DNA from: a virus
Virus record (IMG/VR): IMGVR_UViG_3300036832_001455
Coordinates: 1 to 49,021 of that record
Strand: one strand, 5' to 3'
Length of the DNA stretch: 49,021 bases
Shown in pieces: positions 39,203-46,326 of this stretch (its first letter is position 1; each line of letters starts with the position of its first letter). Under the pieces are notes generated by a model. That model ran no database searches. It had not been told where the DNA came from and was given only the letters and a program-made list of their open reading frames with translations. The translations under genes were made by a program, and so were the position numbers.

Positions 39203-41624
39203 TCTTCACCTCTGCGGGGAATACGAAGCCATCCATCTCTGGGATGGGAGCTTCAAAGGCCGACTTGACTAGGTCGTACGCATCTAGCGCCTTGCTTCGC
39301 GATAGCGTACCGTCACCAAAGTCGCAGTTGACATTCATTATTGCCGAGTCATGGACGGTGAAATAGATTCTCGACCGCTCGCCAAAGGTTGCAGTAAGAC
39401 GTTGGGGAAGAGCGAGCAGTACATTTCGTACGAGTACATCGACTGCTGTTGTTTGTCCAGGAAAAGCGCATATCTCGTTGTGTTGTCCTTCGGGATTCGG
39501 GAAACGGCGTAGTCTTCCAAAGACCGTTTGAAGGTAGCCATACTTAGACGCGGAGAGCTTGAGTTCGCTGTGTAGTCGGCGAAATTCCCAATAGTCTCGG
39601 TGAAAAGCATCGTAAATGGCTCGGGCTTTAACGCGATCAATCGGTAGCCCTTGGTCAGTAGGATTGGGAACTCCTCGTCCATAAGTAAACCCCAACGGCC
39701 ACGACTTCGCAATAAGTAGTTTCCATGGGGGAGTGTGATCTTCATCACGGAACTCTTTATACCTGGGCTTACCTCGAAGGAAGAAAGGCTCGTTCCATAT
39801 TTCTTCGTAGAAGGCTGCATATAGATAGTCTCCGCTTTCTTTGATCTCTAGTGCATGTTTGCACTTCGAGTACCACGCGTACGCCCAGAATTCGATTTGC
39901 GAGAAGTCTGCGCTGATAACGACATCGCAAGGACGCTCAGCTGGAATACAATCCCGAGGAGACGATCCCGCGAGAATTTCTGGAATCTGTTGCATGTTTC
40001 GATTAACCGTTTGGATTCTTCCGCCGACCTGACCGTGCCCTTTGCCTCGGCAATAGACGCGTCCGTCTTTACTTGCGAGATTAACGAAGTCGCCTGCTTT
40101 TCGAAGCTCTCGCATAGTACGTATAAGTCGAGCAGTTTGATTTCCGTTGAGCTCAAGTTTTTCGAGGAAGTTGTCATCAACGCTGGGTGTGTACGTTCCA
40201 TTGGATCGTTTTACCTTCGGCACTTTAATGCCGCGTGTTTGGAACATTTCGACGAGCTGCTTGGGAGACGACCACGAGAACATGGGAATGTTCTTCGCCC
40301 ACCACTTTTCGTACGCATCGAGCTTCATTCGCAGTTCGATCTCGATCATGTCGCTTTTTGCTTGGTCGTACGGGGCGCCGATGACGTTCCACGATCCAAT
40401 CTCTGGGATGATCGGCATTGCATGACGCCAGAAGAGGTCCTCGATCCCTTGATGGAACCAGCGAAAGCGTTTGGCACCGTACCGGTCAAGCTCTTGCATA
40501 GCTGCGACCATGTTTTGACCAGCTTCGAGAACTCCGTAGGTATCGGCGGCGTTGTATTCGTCTGGTGAAATGTCCTGTAGGTTTTTGTGGAAGGGTAAGT
40601 CCGTATAGAACGACATGCACGTTGCGAGATCCTTCCGCGCCATCTCAGGCCTTAAAAGGTGGAACGCCATCATCGCGTCAGCTGGTCGTATAGCGTCGAG
40701 AGAAAAGTGCTGCCGCAGATGGTGAAAGTCAAAGCCTGCATTGTAGGCCCAGAGGGTGACCTGTCGATCACGATCATCGGATCCTCGATGTGAAACGTCA
40801 CACAGTCTTCGTAGGAGAGGAAACTGATCAGGATATACCTGGAGTGCGTGGTTATGTTCAGCTGAGAGCCCAATAACCCCGACAGGAAGATATTTTCCTT
40901 CGACGAGTTCGTCTTCATCCTCCACGAGCGATTCCGGAGTCTCAATATCAAGTCCACCCTCTCCTCGGCTAAGAAGGAGATCGACGTACTCGTTGATCGT
41001 CGCAGTAGTGGGAGATGAATCAAAACTCGGGGTCCGCCAAACAGCACGTCCGTCAGCAAATCGACCAGCTTTGGCGATGTCGCTCTCCATGACAGGAGCG
41101 ATCGTAAAGCCTGTACGCATGACGAAAGCCGGATGGAGGGTTGGTATGACCACGTAGGTACGCTCGCCACGATTGATTCGTGTAGGACAACCACGTAACC
41201 AGTAGTTGGCGTCTTTTCGGCTGACTCGTCTATCGTGGAGCATGTGGAACTTTTTCGGGCTCGCGATTTCATTGAACGCCTCGGCGCCTAACGTTAAGAT
41301 GGTAGATACCGACTTAAGATTTCGCAACTCTCTGTCAAGGAGTGGTTTACACTTAGTAACTGCTCCCGGAGGTACCGGTTGTCCTGGGGCGACAAAGCAC
41401 TTAACCGTATTTGTAACAAAGTTCTGCGTACGGCTAATACCTCCATCTCCAAGAGCGCGATCAAGTATTCTTCCGGATGGTCCGGCAAAAGGTCTTCCTT
41501 CAGCGATTTCTGTTGGTCCAGGAGATTGACCCAGAATGGCGAGTTTTGCGTTAGGGGTTCCAGTTCCCCATATGGGTCCGGGGGCGTTGTATAAGGGGCA
41601 TCCATTGCATGTCTCCGGTTTCAT
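39132..41624 (-). CDS. DNA polymerase I with N-terminal uracil-DNA-glycosylase domain (830 aa)
   Basis: Replicative phage polymerase. Residues 1-190 are a family-4-like UDG: four candidate Fe-S cysteines (CNGC at 6-9, VKC and KCKPL near 84 and 97), motif 1 as GQSPGP instead of GEAPG, and HPAFVMR as motif 2. A 3'-5' exonuclease-like part follows (GGLDIETPE; AYNAGFDFHHLRQ; YNAADTYG). The polymerase domain has motif A DFSQIE (D573), motif B AKSWPLGFTYGRG (K about 640) and motif C VHDSAI (H758 D759). UDG-PolA fusions are known from SPO1-like phages. It follows folE after one base. Confidence 0.93.
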   Translation of the reverse strand: MKPETCNGCPLYNAPGPIWGTGTPNAKLAILGQSPGPTEIAEGRPFAGPSGRILDRALGDGGISRTQNFVTNTVKCFVAPGQPVPPGAVTKCKPLLDRELRNLKSVSTILTLGAEAFNEIASPKKFHMLHDRRVSRKDANYWLRGCPTRINRGERTYVVIPTLHPAFVMRTGFTIAPVMESDIAKAGRFADGRAVWRTPSFDSSPTTATINEYVDLLLSRGEGGLDIETPESLVEDEDELVEGKYLPVGVIGLSAEHNHALQVYPDQFPLLRRLCDVSHRGSDDRDRQVTLWAYNAGFDFHHLRQHFSLDAIRPADAMMAFHLLRPEMARKDLATCMSFYTDLPFHKNLQDISPDEYNAADTYGVLEAGQNMVAAMQELDRYGAKRFRWFHQGIEDLFWRHAMPIIPEIGSWNVIGAPYDQAKSDMIEIELRMKLDAYEKWWAKNIPMFSWSSPKQLVEMFQTRGIKVPKVKRSNGTYTPSVDDNFLEKLELNGNQTARLIRTMRELRKAGDFVNLASKDGRVYCRGKGHGQVGGRIQTVNRNMQQIPEILAGSSPRDCIPAERPCDVVISADFSQIEFWAYAWYSKCKHALEIKESGDYLYAAFYEEIWNEPFFLRGKPRYKEFRDEDHTPPWKLLIAKSWPLGFTYGRGVPNPTDQGLPIDRVKARAIYDAFHRDYWEFRRLHSELKLSASKYGYLQTVFGRLRRFPNPEGQHNEICAFPGQTTAVDVLVRNVLLALPQRLTATFGERSRIYFTVHDSAIMNVNCDFGDGTLSRSKALDAYDLVKSAFEAPIPEMDGFVFPAEVKIGPSWGQGARKEKFLAKFTATTV

Positions 41625-41625
41625 G

Positions 41626-42174
41626 TTAGCGTTTCCAGTTCAAGACGATGTCGAAAAATCTCGCTTGGATGTGAGGAACGTTAAGAAATTCTCCAACCAA
41701 GTTGTACGTTGTGATATCGCCCAGAGTTCGAATACCGCGAATCTGCATGCAATCGTGATTTGCAGTAACCAGACAGGCGGCTCCTTTTGCAGTGGGGATG
41801 ATCGACTTAAGGCGATCGACGATTTCCCGAGTGAAAGCCTCTTGTAATATTGGCCCGGCATTGCAATCATGCACAACTCTCGCAAGCTTAGAGAGTCCAA
41901 GGACCTCTCCGTTAGGAATGTAGGCCACATGGACTTCCATATGAACTGGTAAGAGATGATGCGGGCAGAGAGAGAACATTTTATGTCCTCGGAGTAGGAT
42001 AAAGTCGCTATAACTTTCCTCAAAGGTTGCGTATTCAGTTTCCTTTGGGGAAAATATTTCGTCATAAGCGCGAGCAACCCGTTCGGGAGTCTCTGCATAG
42101 TTACGATCCTTCGTGTCGCAATTGAGTCCGGCGAGAATGAGTCTAACGCCTGCTTCGATTTTCGAGTGGTTCAA
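41626..42174 (-). CDS. folE: GTP cyclohydrolase I (FolE)
   Basis: 182 aa with TTG start at 42174: an AAGGGAGG ribosome-binding site lies 8 bases upstream, and the TTGA overlaps the preceding stop. It converts GTP to dihydroneopterin triphosphate, first step to preQ0. Zinc and catalytic residues are present: SLCPHHLLPVHM with Cys and His ligands, and HDCMQIRG near the C-terminus for the second Cys. The length fits FolE. Phage FolE genes occur in deazaguanine DNA-modification clusters, and this operon also holds queD, queE, queC and a dpdA-like gene. Confidence 0.92.
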   Translation of the reverse strand: MNHSKIEAGVRLILAGLNCDTKDRNYAETPERVARAYDEIFSPKETEYATFEESYSDFILLRGHKMFSLCPHHLLPVHMEVHVAYIPNGEVLGLSKLARVVHDCNAGPILQEAFTREIVDRLKSIIPTAKGAACLVTANHDCMQIRGIRTLGDITTYNLVGEFLNVPHIQARFFDIVLNWKR

Positions 42175-42602
42175 CTGTTTAACCTCCCTTGCCGCGTTTT
42201 CTCCTCTTCGAGGTAGCTCGCGTCGATTTGCTTCATGATACCACGCACGACGTGACAATCGCATTCGGCCTCGAAGTGCATGAGAGCGAACGCAGCCCAC
42301 GCGATTGCCGCGAGATCGTTGTCGACGGTATTACCGTTGAGCTTGTAATGATTGAGGTGCATTTCGAGATGGTTGAGAATGCTCGAAATAGGCATTCCCT
42401 TCGTCCAGTTGTCGTCGCCATACTTCGTGCCGAGATCGTAACGTGCTGCGAGTTGCGCGAGCGCCGTCGGACAAACGAGGTCGTAACGAAAACCCGCGTC
42501 TTCAGTTGACCTTTGTGCTCCGCTTTCGAAGACCTTCGTTGATTCTTCGCTCGTAGGTATCGAACCAATGTTCGATTTGTCGAGATACGTCGGCTTCTGC
42601 AT
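42171..42602 (-). CDS. dATP/dGTP diphosphohydrolase-like protein (143 aa)
   Basis: A DUF5664 / dGTP_diPhyd_N-like domain spans most of the protein: TKVFESGAQRSTEDAGFRYD, then PTALAQLAARYDLGTKYGDD with NWTKGMPISSILNHLEMHLN and LAAIAWAAFALMHFEAECDC, giving the acidic helical bundle expected of MazG-like pyrophosphatases. The likely job is adjusting dNTP pools or removing unmodified dGTP. The start at 42602 (MQKPTYLDKSN) is uncertain, and overlap with the 122-aa gene reaches 101 bases. Confidence 0.72.
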   Translation of the reverse strand: MQKPTYLDKSNIGSIPTSEESTKVFESGAQRSTEDAGFRYDLVCPTALAQLAARYDLGTKYGDDNWTKGMPISSILNHLEMHLNHYKLNGNTVDNDLAAIAWAAFALMHFEAECDCHVVRGIMKQIDASYLEEEKTRQGRLNS

Positions 42603-42870
42603 CTTGGTCACTAGGCTTACGAACGAGTCCTGCGAAGAACTCCTGCCAGGCTTTTTGCGCCGCGGCTTTGGCGTGTTCGATGTTGACGTTTCCTGTTTTT
42701 TCATTGTAGTGGCGTGCTGTTATTTCGCCGTCTTGACGGTTTACCGCGCCGACGACATAACAGAGGTTTCCTTTCTCGTAGTGAGTTCCGAAAAATCCAA
42801 GATACTTACCGCTGTACGAAACGACGCGTTCGAGGATGGTGTACGGGGGGCGTTTGAAGTCGAGAAGCAT
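42502..42870 (-). CDS. Hypothetical protein (122 aa)
   Basis: Unrecognised. Beta rich N-terminal half (PPYTILERVVSYSGKYLGFF then YVVGAVNRQDGEITARHYNE), followed by helical, acidic C-terminus (QIEHWFDTYERRINEGLRKR). It overlaps the next gene's N-terminus by about 100 bases, and one of the two starts may be wrong. It follows the 29-aa membrane protein after three bases. No functional motif seen. Confidence 0.62.
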   Translation of the reverse strand: MLLDFKRPPYTILERVVSYSGKYLGFFGTHYEKGNLCYVVGAVNRQDGEITARHYNEKTGNVNIEHAKAAAQKAWQEFFAGLVRKPSDQDAEADVSRQIEHWFDTYERRINEGLRKRSTKVN

Positions 42871-42873
42871 GTT

Positions 42874-42963
42874 TCACCGCTTTCTCGGAACGTAGTATAC
42901 GACCAGCGCGAAGATAGCGTTCGCGAATGCGATAACGAGCATGTAAGGGTGTTCGATCTTCAT
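42874..42963 (-). CDS. Tiny single-pass membrane protein (29 aa)
   Basis: MKIEHPYMLVIAFANAIFAL, then VVYYVPRKR. The ATG shares ATGA with the QueE stop. A single hydrophobic segment followed by a basic end is typical of a type-II or tail-in membrane insertion. It is one of five such tiny membrane genes in this operon or the next. Confidence 0.6.
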   Translation of the reverse strand: MKIEHPYMLVIAFANAIFALVVYYVPRKR

Positions 42964-43658
42964 CTGACCCCCAAGAACTTGTGCCATTGGGCGGAAAGAC
43001 GCCACGATGGGTGAGTCGCGAGGATCGAAAGCGCGTAGGAAACATTCTTGAGGCTAACGTCGTGTTCATCGTTGATCGGTGAGAGAAAGATGTTCTTTTT
43101 GTTCAGAATCATCGCAGGAACGTTCTCGATTTTGAACGACTCATCGATGAGTAGTTTGATTTCGTTCGCACGTTTGATCATACCAGGAGTGACGTTACGC
43201 TTTGGGGCAACGGCGATCCAGTCGTTTTCGAAGAACTTGTTCGAGATGTAGATCGCTCCGGACGTTTCGATGTGAATCGTGATACTTCGTGATTCGGCGA
43301 TTTCGTGAAGTTCCTTCATCCAAGGTCGATTCGCGTATGCGAGCGGTTCTCCGCCAGTAAGGCAGATGTGCTCTTCGTACGTCTCACGAAGAAGATATTC
43401 GGGCGATAGTTCTTCCGCTAACGCGAAGTCGGTATCGCACGTAAAGTAGCGACCGTCGTACGTTTGGCACTTCGATCCACGCCGTCCGTTTGATAGGATC
43501 GGGATCGTTCCACGATTGGCGGTAACGAAATCGTGCGTCGCCTTCGCTCCGACACAACAACCGGCAACGCGAATGAAATGCATCGTCGTACCGACGAATG
43601 TGCCTTCGCCCTGGATTGAGTGGAAATGTTCAGCGAGTGGGATAAGATTGTGGTTCAT
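42960..43658 (-). CDS. queE: 7-carboxy-7-deazaguanine synthase (QueE)
   Basis: 232 aa radical-SAM enzyme making CDG from tetrahydropterin. The characteristic start HFHSIQGEGTFVGTTMHFIR is present, as are GGEP (SAM contact, in LTGGEPLA) and FFENDWIAVAPKR. The cluster-binding Cys spacing is atypical: GCC (34-35), then C64, then CDTD with C74, instead of a tight CxxC near the first cysteine. Some bacterial QueE enzymes do expand this loop, though here both spacers are enlarged. Activity is therefore likely but deserves testing. Coupled to the zinc-ribbon gene by ATGA. Confidence 0.88.
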   Translation of the reverse strand: MNHNLIPLAEHFHSIQGEGTFVGTTMHFIRVAGCCVGAKATHDFVTANRGTIPILSNGRRGSKCQTYDGRYFTCDTDFALAEELSPEYLLRETYEEHICLTGGEPLAYANRPWMKELHEIAESRSITIHIETSGAIYISNKFFENDWIAVAPKRNVTPGMIKRANEIKLLIDESFKIENVPAMILNKKNIFLSPINDEHDVSLKNVSYALSILATHPSWRLSAQWHKFLGVR

Positions 43659-43825
43659 AGGTACTCCTTACCGCACGTTTCGCAGTAGGCCTTACGTTCT
43701 TTTATGTCCCATACAATTGGGTCGCCTTCGACGATATCTTCTTCGCATTCAGCACAGTGACCATCGTAACGCGCCTCCATTTGGATGAAGCGATCCTCGT
43801 TAAGGTTCTGCCGGATTAGCACCAT
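43655..43825 (-). CDS. Small zinc-ribbon protein (56 aa)
   Basis: The start at 43825 (MVLIRQNLNEDRFIQMEARY) follows AAAGGATACAAG. The C-terminal two-thirds shows CAECEEDIVEGDPIVWDIKE then YCETCGKEYL, i.e. CxxC-x17-18-CxxC, a zinc ribbon as in several phage accessory proteins. It overlaps QueE by ATGA with AAGGAG serving the next start. Function unknown. Confidence 0.72.
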   Translation of the reverse strand: MVLIRQNLNEDRFIQMEARYDGHCAECEEDIVEGDPIVWDIKERKAYCETCGKEYL

Positions 43826-43982
43826 CTTGTATCCTTTCATCGTGAATCCACGGAACCATCTCACGACCGTCGAGCTTCTTTACTGTGCAAGGGTAACCGA
43901 CCGCGCTCTTACATAACGGGCAGACGATGTCGTAGCGCGGATCGAGTTCACCATGTAGTACATCATAGCGTAACGTTTCCAT
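43800..43982 (-). CDS. Zinc-finger-like protein (60 aa)
   Basis: The start at 43982 (METLRYDVLHGELDPRYDIV) follows ACGGAGCGATT. Pattern CPLCKSAVGYPCTV then a later WIHDERI offers CxxC...C...H ligands, similar to short zinc-binding proteins of many phages. It overlaps the next gene by 26 bases. Unrecognised function. Confidence 0.66.
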   Translation of the reverse strand: METLRYDVLHGELDPRYDIVCPLCKSAVGYPCTVKKLDGREMVPWIHDERIQDGANPAEP

Positions 43983-44034
43983 AATCGCTCCGTAAAGCGG
44001 GAGGCATGAACAGGGTGCACATACCTCCCGTTTG

Positions 44035-44619
44035 TTAGAAGGGAATGTCATCGTCGCGGATATACGCGTCTATATCAATCGGCGGCGACGCTACTTTTTT
44101 GCCTTCTTGGGCGGGAACTTCTTTTCCTTCTTCATTTCCTTCTTTATCTCCTTCTTCTTGCCTGCCATGGTTGCCTCCTTCCTTCAAGAAGTAGCGCGTA
44201 TGTTCCCAGCGCTCGAGTACTGCGGAGGAGGTGCAAGTTTCGTTGATTTCTAGCTTGCACCAAGGTAACGTTGTTGGAATCTGTGAAGCGATCCAGACGA
44301 GAAGATTTTCGGATGTTGGTGTGAAACCGGGAATCATTCCTTCGACGGTTGAAAGAAGCCAGACTTTGTAGTCGGGTTCCATGCCGTTGAAATGGATTAC
44401 TTCGCCTTCGCCGAGATGCTGATGATCGAGTTTGTCGACGATAGGCTGGACGGCTTGTTTGATGTCGTAGAAGTCCTTGACCATCTTTGTGATGGGATCT
44501 AGCTTCCCTTGACAGGTTACCGTAAGGACCCAAGAGTGACCATGAAGGCGCCGACATTTGCCAGGATGGTTGGCAATTTGATGCGACGCCTCGAAGGTAA
44601 ACGTTTTACTTACGTACAC
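44035..44619 (-). CDS. queD: 6-carboxytetrahydropterin synthase (QueD) with acidic SSB-like tail
   Basis: GTG start at 44619 with AAGGAG 8 bases upstream. QueD converts dihydroneopterin triphosphate to 6-carboxytetrahydropterin. Zinc His13, His26 and His28 (FEASHQIA, RRLHGHSW), catalytic Cys22, LDHQHL and TSENLL are all present. Beyond about residue 146 there is an unusual tail: charged and glycine/glutamate rich, ending AYIRDDDIPF. The last six residues are identical to the C-terminal tip of E. coli SSB. QueD enzymes normally lack this. A lysine-rich mini-gene overlaps the same segment in another frame, so the tail may be a coding coincidence or a genuine fusion. Confidence 0.87.
   Translation of the reverse strand: MYVSKTFTFEASHQIANHPGKCRRLHGHSWVLTVTCQGKLDPITKMVKDFYDIKQAVQPIVDKLDHQHLGEGEVIHFNGMEPDYKVWLLSTVEGMIPGFTPTSENLLVWIASQIPTTLPWCKLEINETCTSSAVLERWEHTRYFLKEGGNHGRQEEGDKEGNEEGKEVPAQEGKKVASPPIDIDAYIRDDDIPF
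44091..44168 (-). CDS. Lysine-rich mini-protein overlapping the queD tail (25 aa)
   Basis: Starts at 44168 after GGAAGGAGGCAACC, one of the best ribosome-binding sites in the genome. It reads MAGKKKEIKKEMKKEKKFPP then KKAKK. Just before its TAG is the heptamer A-AAA-AAG (44094-44100), a classical -1 slippery sequence; slippage would join the lysine-rich part to the queD frame and add VASPPIDIDAYIRDDDIPF. Both the mini-gene and its extension are inference from motif and phase. Confidence 0.45.
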   Translation of the reverse strand: MAGKKKEIKKEMKKEKKFPPKKAKK

Positions 44620-44701
44620 GCTCGCGCTCCTTGTTAATCCGACGTGTTTCGATCGAAATAACGAGGAGCGCCCATATGACGATGAATATGGGCGCCCACA
44701 T
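44606..44701 (-). CDS. Tiny single-pass membrane protein (31 aa)
   Basis: MWAPIFIVIWALLVISIETR then RINKERERVRK. The ATG lies one base past the stop of the DUF669-like gene, and the TAA is inside the 5' end of queD. One strong hydrophobic segment followed by a highly basic tail fits a small inner-membrane protein. Confidence 0.6.
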   Translation of the reverse strand: MWAPIFIVIWALLVISIETRRINKERERVRK

Positions 44702-44702
44702 G

Positions 44703-45098
44703 TTATCGAACTCCCGGTGCTTGCGTTAGTGATTTGAAGCTGTACGGTGGAACGTTCATTGACGGAGCGCCCTTGTACATACCGTGGACGACGGTAAGGT
44801 ACATCTCCGCGTCGAGTACTTGTTCGGGATCATGACCCTCAGGGCCAGGGGTGTAACCTGCGGCTTTGTAGATGCCCTTAAGGGTAAAAAGCGCGTTGGG
44901 TTCGAGTGATGCCCAAACCCTCACGTTGCGCCCATACGAGGGCCCTTCGTTCTGGATTTTGAAGTCAACGACGACCATCGGCTTGCCTTGTGCCGACGTA
45001 TCTTCGGTAACGCTACTGACGCGTACGTGGTACGTGCCTTCCGGGACTAGTTCACCTGGTGCCTGAACCTCATCCATATTATCTGTGTGTATTGTCAT
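44703..45098 (-). CDS. DUF669-like phage replication/recombination protein (131 aa)
   Basis: Pattern VPEGTYHVRVSSVTEDTSAQ, then KPMVVVDFKIQNEGPSYGRN and LEPNALFTLKGIYKAAGYTP matches DUF669-type proteins, OB-fold-like factors found beside Sak4/RecB genes in phages and thought to bind single-stranded DNA. It lacks the acidic tip typical of host SSB, which in this genome appears instead on the queD tail. The start has a weak ribosome-binding site (GAGCAAATCAA). Confidence 0.74.
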   Translation of the reverse strand: MTIHTDNMDEVQAPGELVPEGTYHVRVSSVTEDTSAQGKPMVVVDFKIQNEGPSYGRNVRVWASLEPNALFTLKGIYKAAGYTPGPEGHDPEQVLDAEMYLTVVHGMYKGAPSMNVPPYSFKSLTQAPGVR

Positions 45099-45140
45099 TT
45101 GATTTGCTCGATTAGCTCGATTAGCTGGGCTGATGGTACG

Positions 45141-45344
45141 TTAACGAACGTGCCGTCGAATGATTTCTTCGACGGCAGGACGGAGCTGGTTGTGAATCGC
45201 GTTTTCGAACGCTCCGTATGCGAGATCGTACTGTTGCTTCTCGTTGAAAGCGACGCGTTCGCCGGTCGTGGTGATCCGCGTACCGCTTAACGAAAGTTTT
45301 GGCCACATAGTATCGTCGATGGAGAATTCGAAACGAACGATCAT
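45141..45344 (-). CDS. Hypothetical protein (67 aa)
   Basis: Starts where the upstream gene stops (TAATG overlap). Beta rich N-terminus (IVRFEFSIDDTMWPKLSLSG) then helical (QQYDLAYGAFENAIHNQLRP). Followed by a short run of AT-rich tandem-like bases (ATTAGCTCG repeats at 45105-45128). Unrecognised. Confidence 0.66.
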   Translation of the reverse strand: MIVRFEFSIDDTMWPKLSLSGTRITTTGERVAFNEKQQYDLAYGAFENAIHNQLRPAVEEIIRRHVR

Positions 45345-45547
45345 TAGCTGGTTTCCTCTTCGTCGGCGCTTTCATCTGCGACGCGTGAAAGTTCCTCGAC
45401 CTTTTCGACGGCGATATCTTCGATTTGGAAATCTTCGAAGGCCTCGTCGAGGAACGTTGACCAGGACGCGACGAGTTCGGCGTTATCCATCTCCTCGCCG
45501 GAATCTTCCTTGTCGGTGGCGGTGAATGTTACACGTACATTGCGCAT
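45344..45547 (-). CDS. Hypothetical acidic protein (67 aa)
   Basis: MRNVRVTFTATDKEDSGEEM, then AFEDFQIEDIAVEKVEELSR and an acidic end (ADESADEEETS). AAAGGAG is 10 bases upstream of the start. Between the Sak4-like and DUF669-like genes; unrecognised. Very acidic short proteins can mimic DNA in defence evasion, which is only a thought here. Confidence 0.68.
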   Translation of the reverse strand: MRNVRVTFTATDKEDSGEEMDNAELVASWSTFLDEAFEDFQIEDIAVEKVEELSRVADESADEEETS

Positions 45548-45570
45548 GCGTTTGTTTCTCCTTTTGTGGG

Positions 45571-46326
45571 TTAGTACAACGTCGCGACGGTTCCGATGAA
45601 GCGCTCACATTCCTTTGAGTCTTCAACGTCGTATGAATCTACCTTAAAACTCTTATCGCCGACTATTTCGGGGATCGACTTGGTTCCTCGGTCGAAGTCG
45701 AAGAGATAGAGGGGTCGTGGGAAGGTGAGGAGCGCTCGGGTTTTACCAATCCCAAAGGGCCCGTAAAAGATCCAAATGTAAGCCGGATTCCATAGACCTG
45801 TTGGTTTTGCCAGTGCTGCGATTTTACCATAGTCGAAGGGAAGATATCCTGGAGGCGCGCCGATAGTTCGTGCGTTAAATCGATCCTTAGTTTCCCAGTA
45901 ATCTCCTCCTGCACCCAATACCTCACGTGCAGCGACAGCCACCGGCTGTCTATTAACGATTTTGACATGGAGAACGTTATCTGCTGCACGGCACATTTCG
46001 TCTGGTGTTCGATTTCCAGGCATATCGGGCCAACCTTTAACAGCAACAGGCTCAGCGGGCTGTTGACCCTTGCTAGCCATTGCACCTCCACGAGCGTAGA
46101 CCTTTTGGATATCTTCATGAGCGGTGAAGACGACTTCAGTTCCTTGGTCACGTAGGTTCTTAAGCCTCCGAATAAGCATGTTCATACGTTCCGTGGCTGG
46201 CGGGTAGTCGTTCATCCCGCGAATCTTTTCGGTATCGAGCGTCGTTTTGTTCATCGCCTTCGAGAAGTACAAGCGCGCCATCTCACTGCACGAGTCGAAG
46301 GCGACCGTCGCGTACTTAGCGGCCAT
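45571..46326 (-). CDS. Sak4-like (AAA_24) ATPase with circularly permuted motif order (251 aa)
   Basis: Phage recombination ATPase related to RecA. The usual Sak4 order is Walker A first, Walker B and the TAH motif later. Here Walker B (YATVAFDS) is at residues 5-12, then TAHEDIQK, MPGNRTPDEM and FNARTIGAPPGY, while Walker A (GPFGIGKT) comes only at 189-196, near the C-terminus, followed by FPRPLYLFDFDRGTKSIPEI. The frame is continuous through both halves. The start is ATG 46326 (MAAKYATVAF). It overlaps the small membrane gene by 11 bases. It could be a real circular permutation or a rearranged but intact gene. Confidence 0.85.
   Translation of the reverse strand: MAAKYATVAFDSCSEMARLYFSKAMNKTTLDTEKIRGMNDYPPATERMNMLIRRLKNLRDQGTEVVFTAHEDIQKVYARGGAMASKGQQPAEPVAVKGWPDMPGNRTPDEMCRAADNVLHVKIVNRQPVAVAAREVLGAGGDYWETKDRFNARTIGAPPGYLPFDYGKIAALAKPTGLWNPAYIWIFYGPFGIGKTRALLTFPRPLYLFDFDRGTKSIPEIVGDKSFKVDSYDVEDSKECERFIGTVATLY

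Noticed and set aside
39855-40568. 237-codon plus-strand frame opposite the DNA polymerase
   Set aside because: It is a shadow of the polymerase in the opposite strand, with no start signal and no motif.
45571-46326. Frameshift or gene break in the Sak4-like gene
   Set aside because: The frame is open without interruption and both halves are in the same frame, so a break is not the reason for the unusual motif order.
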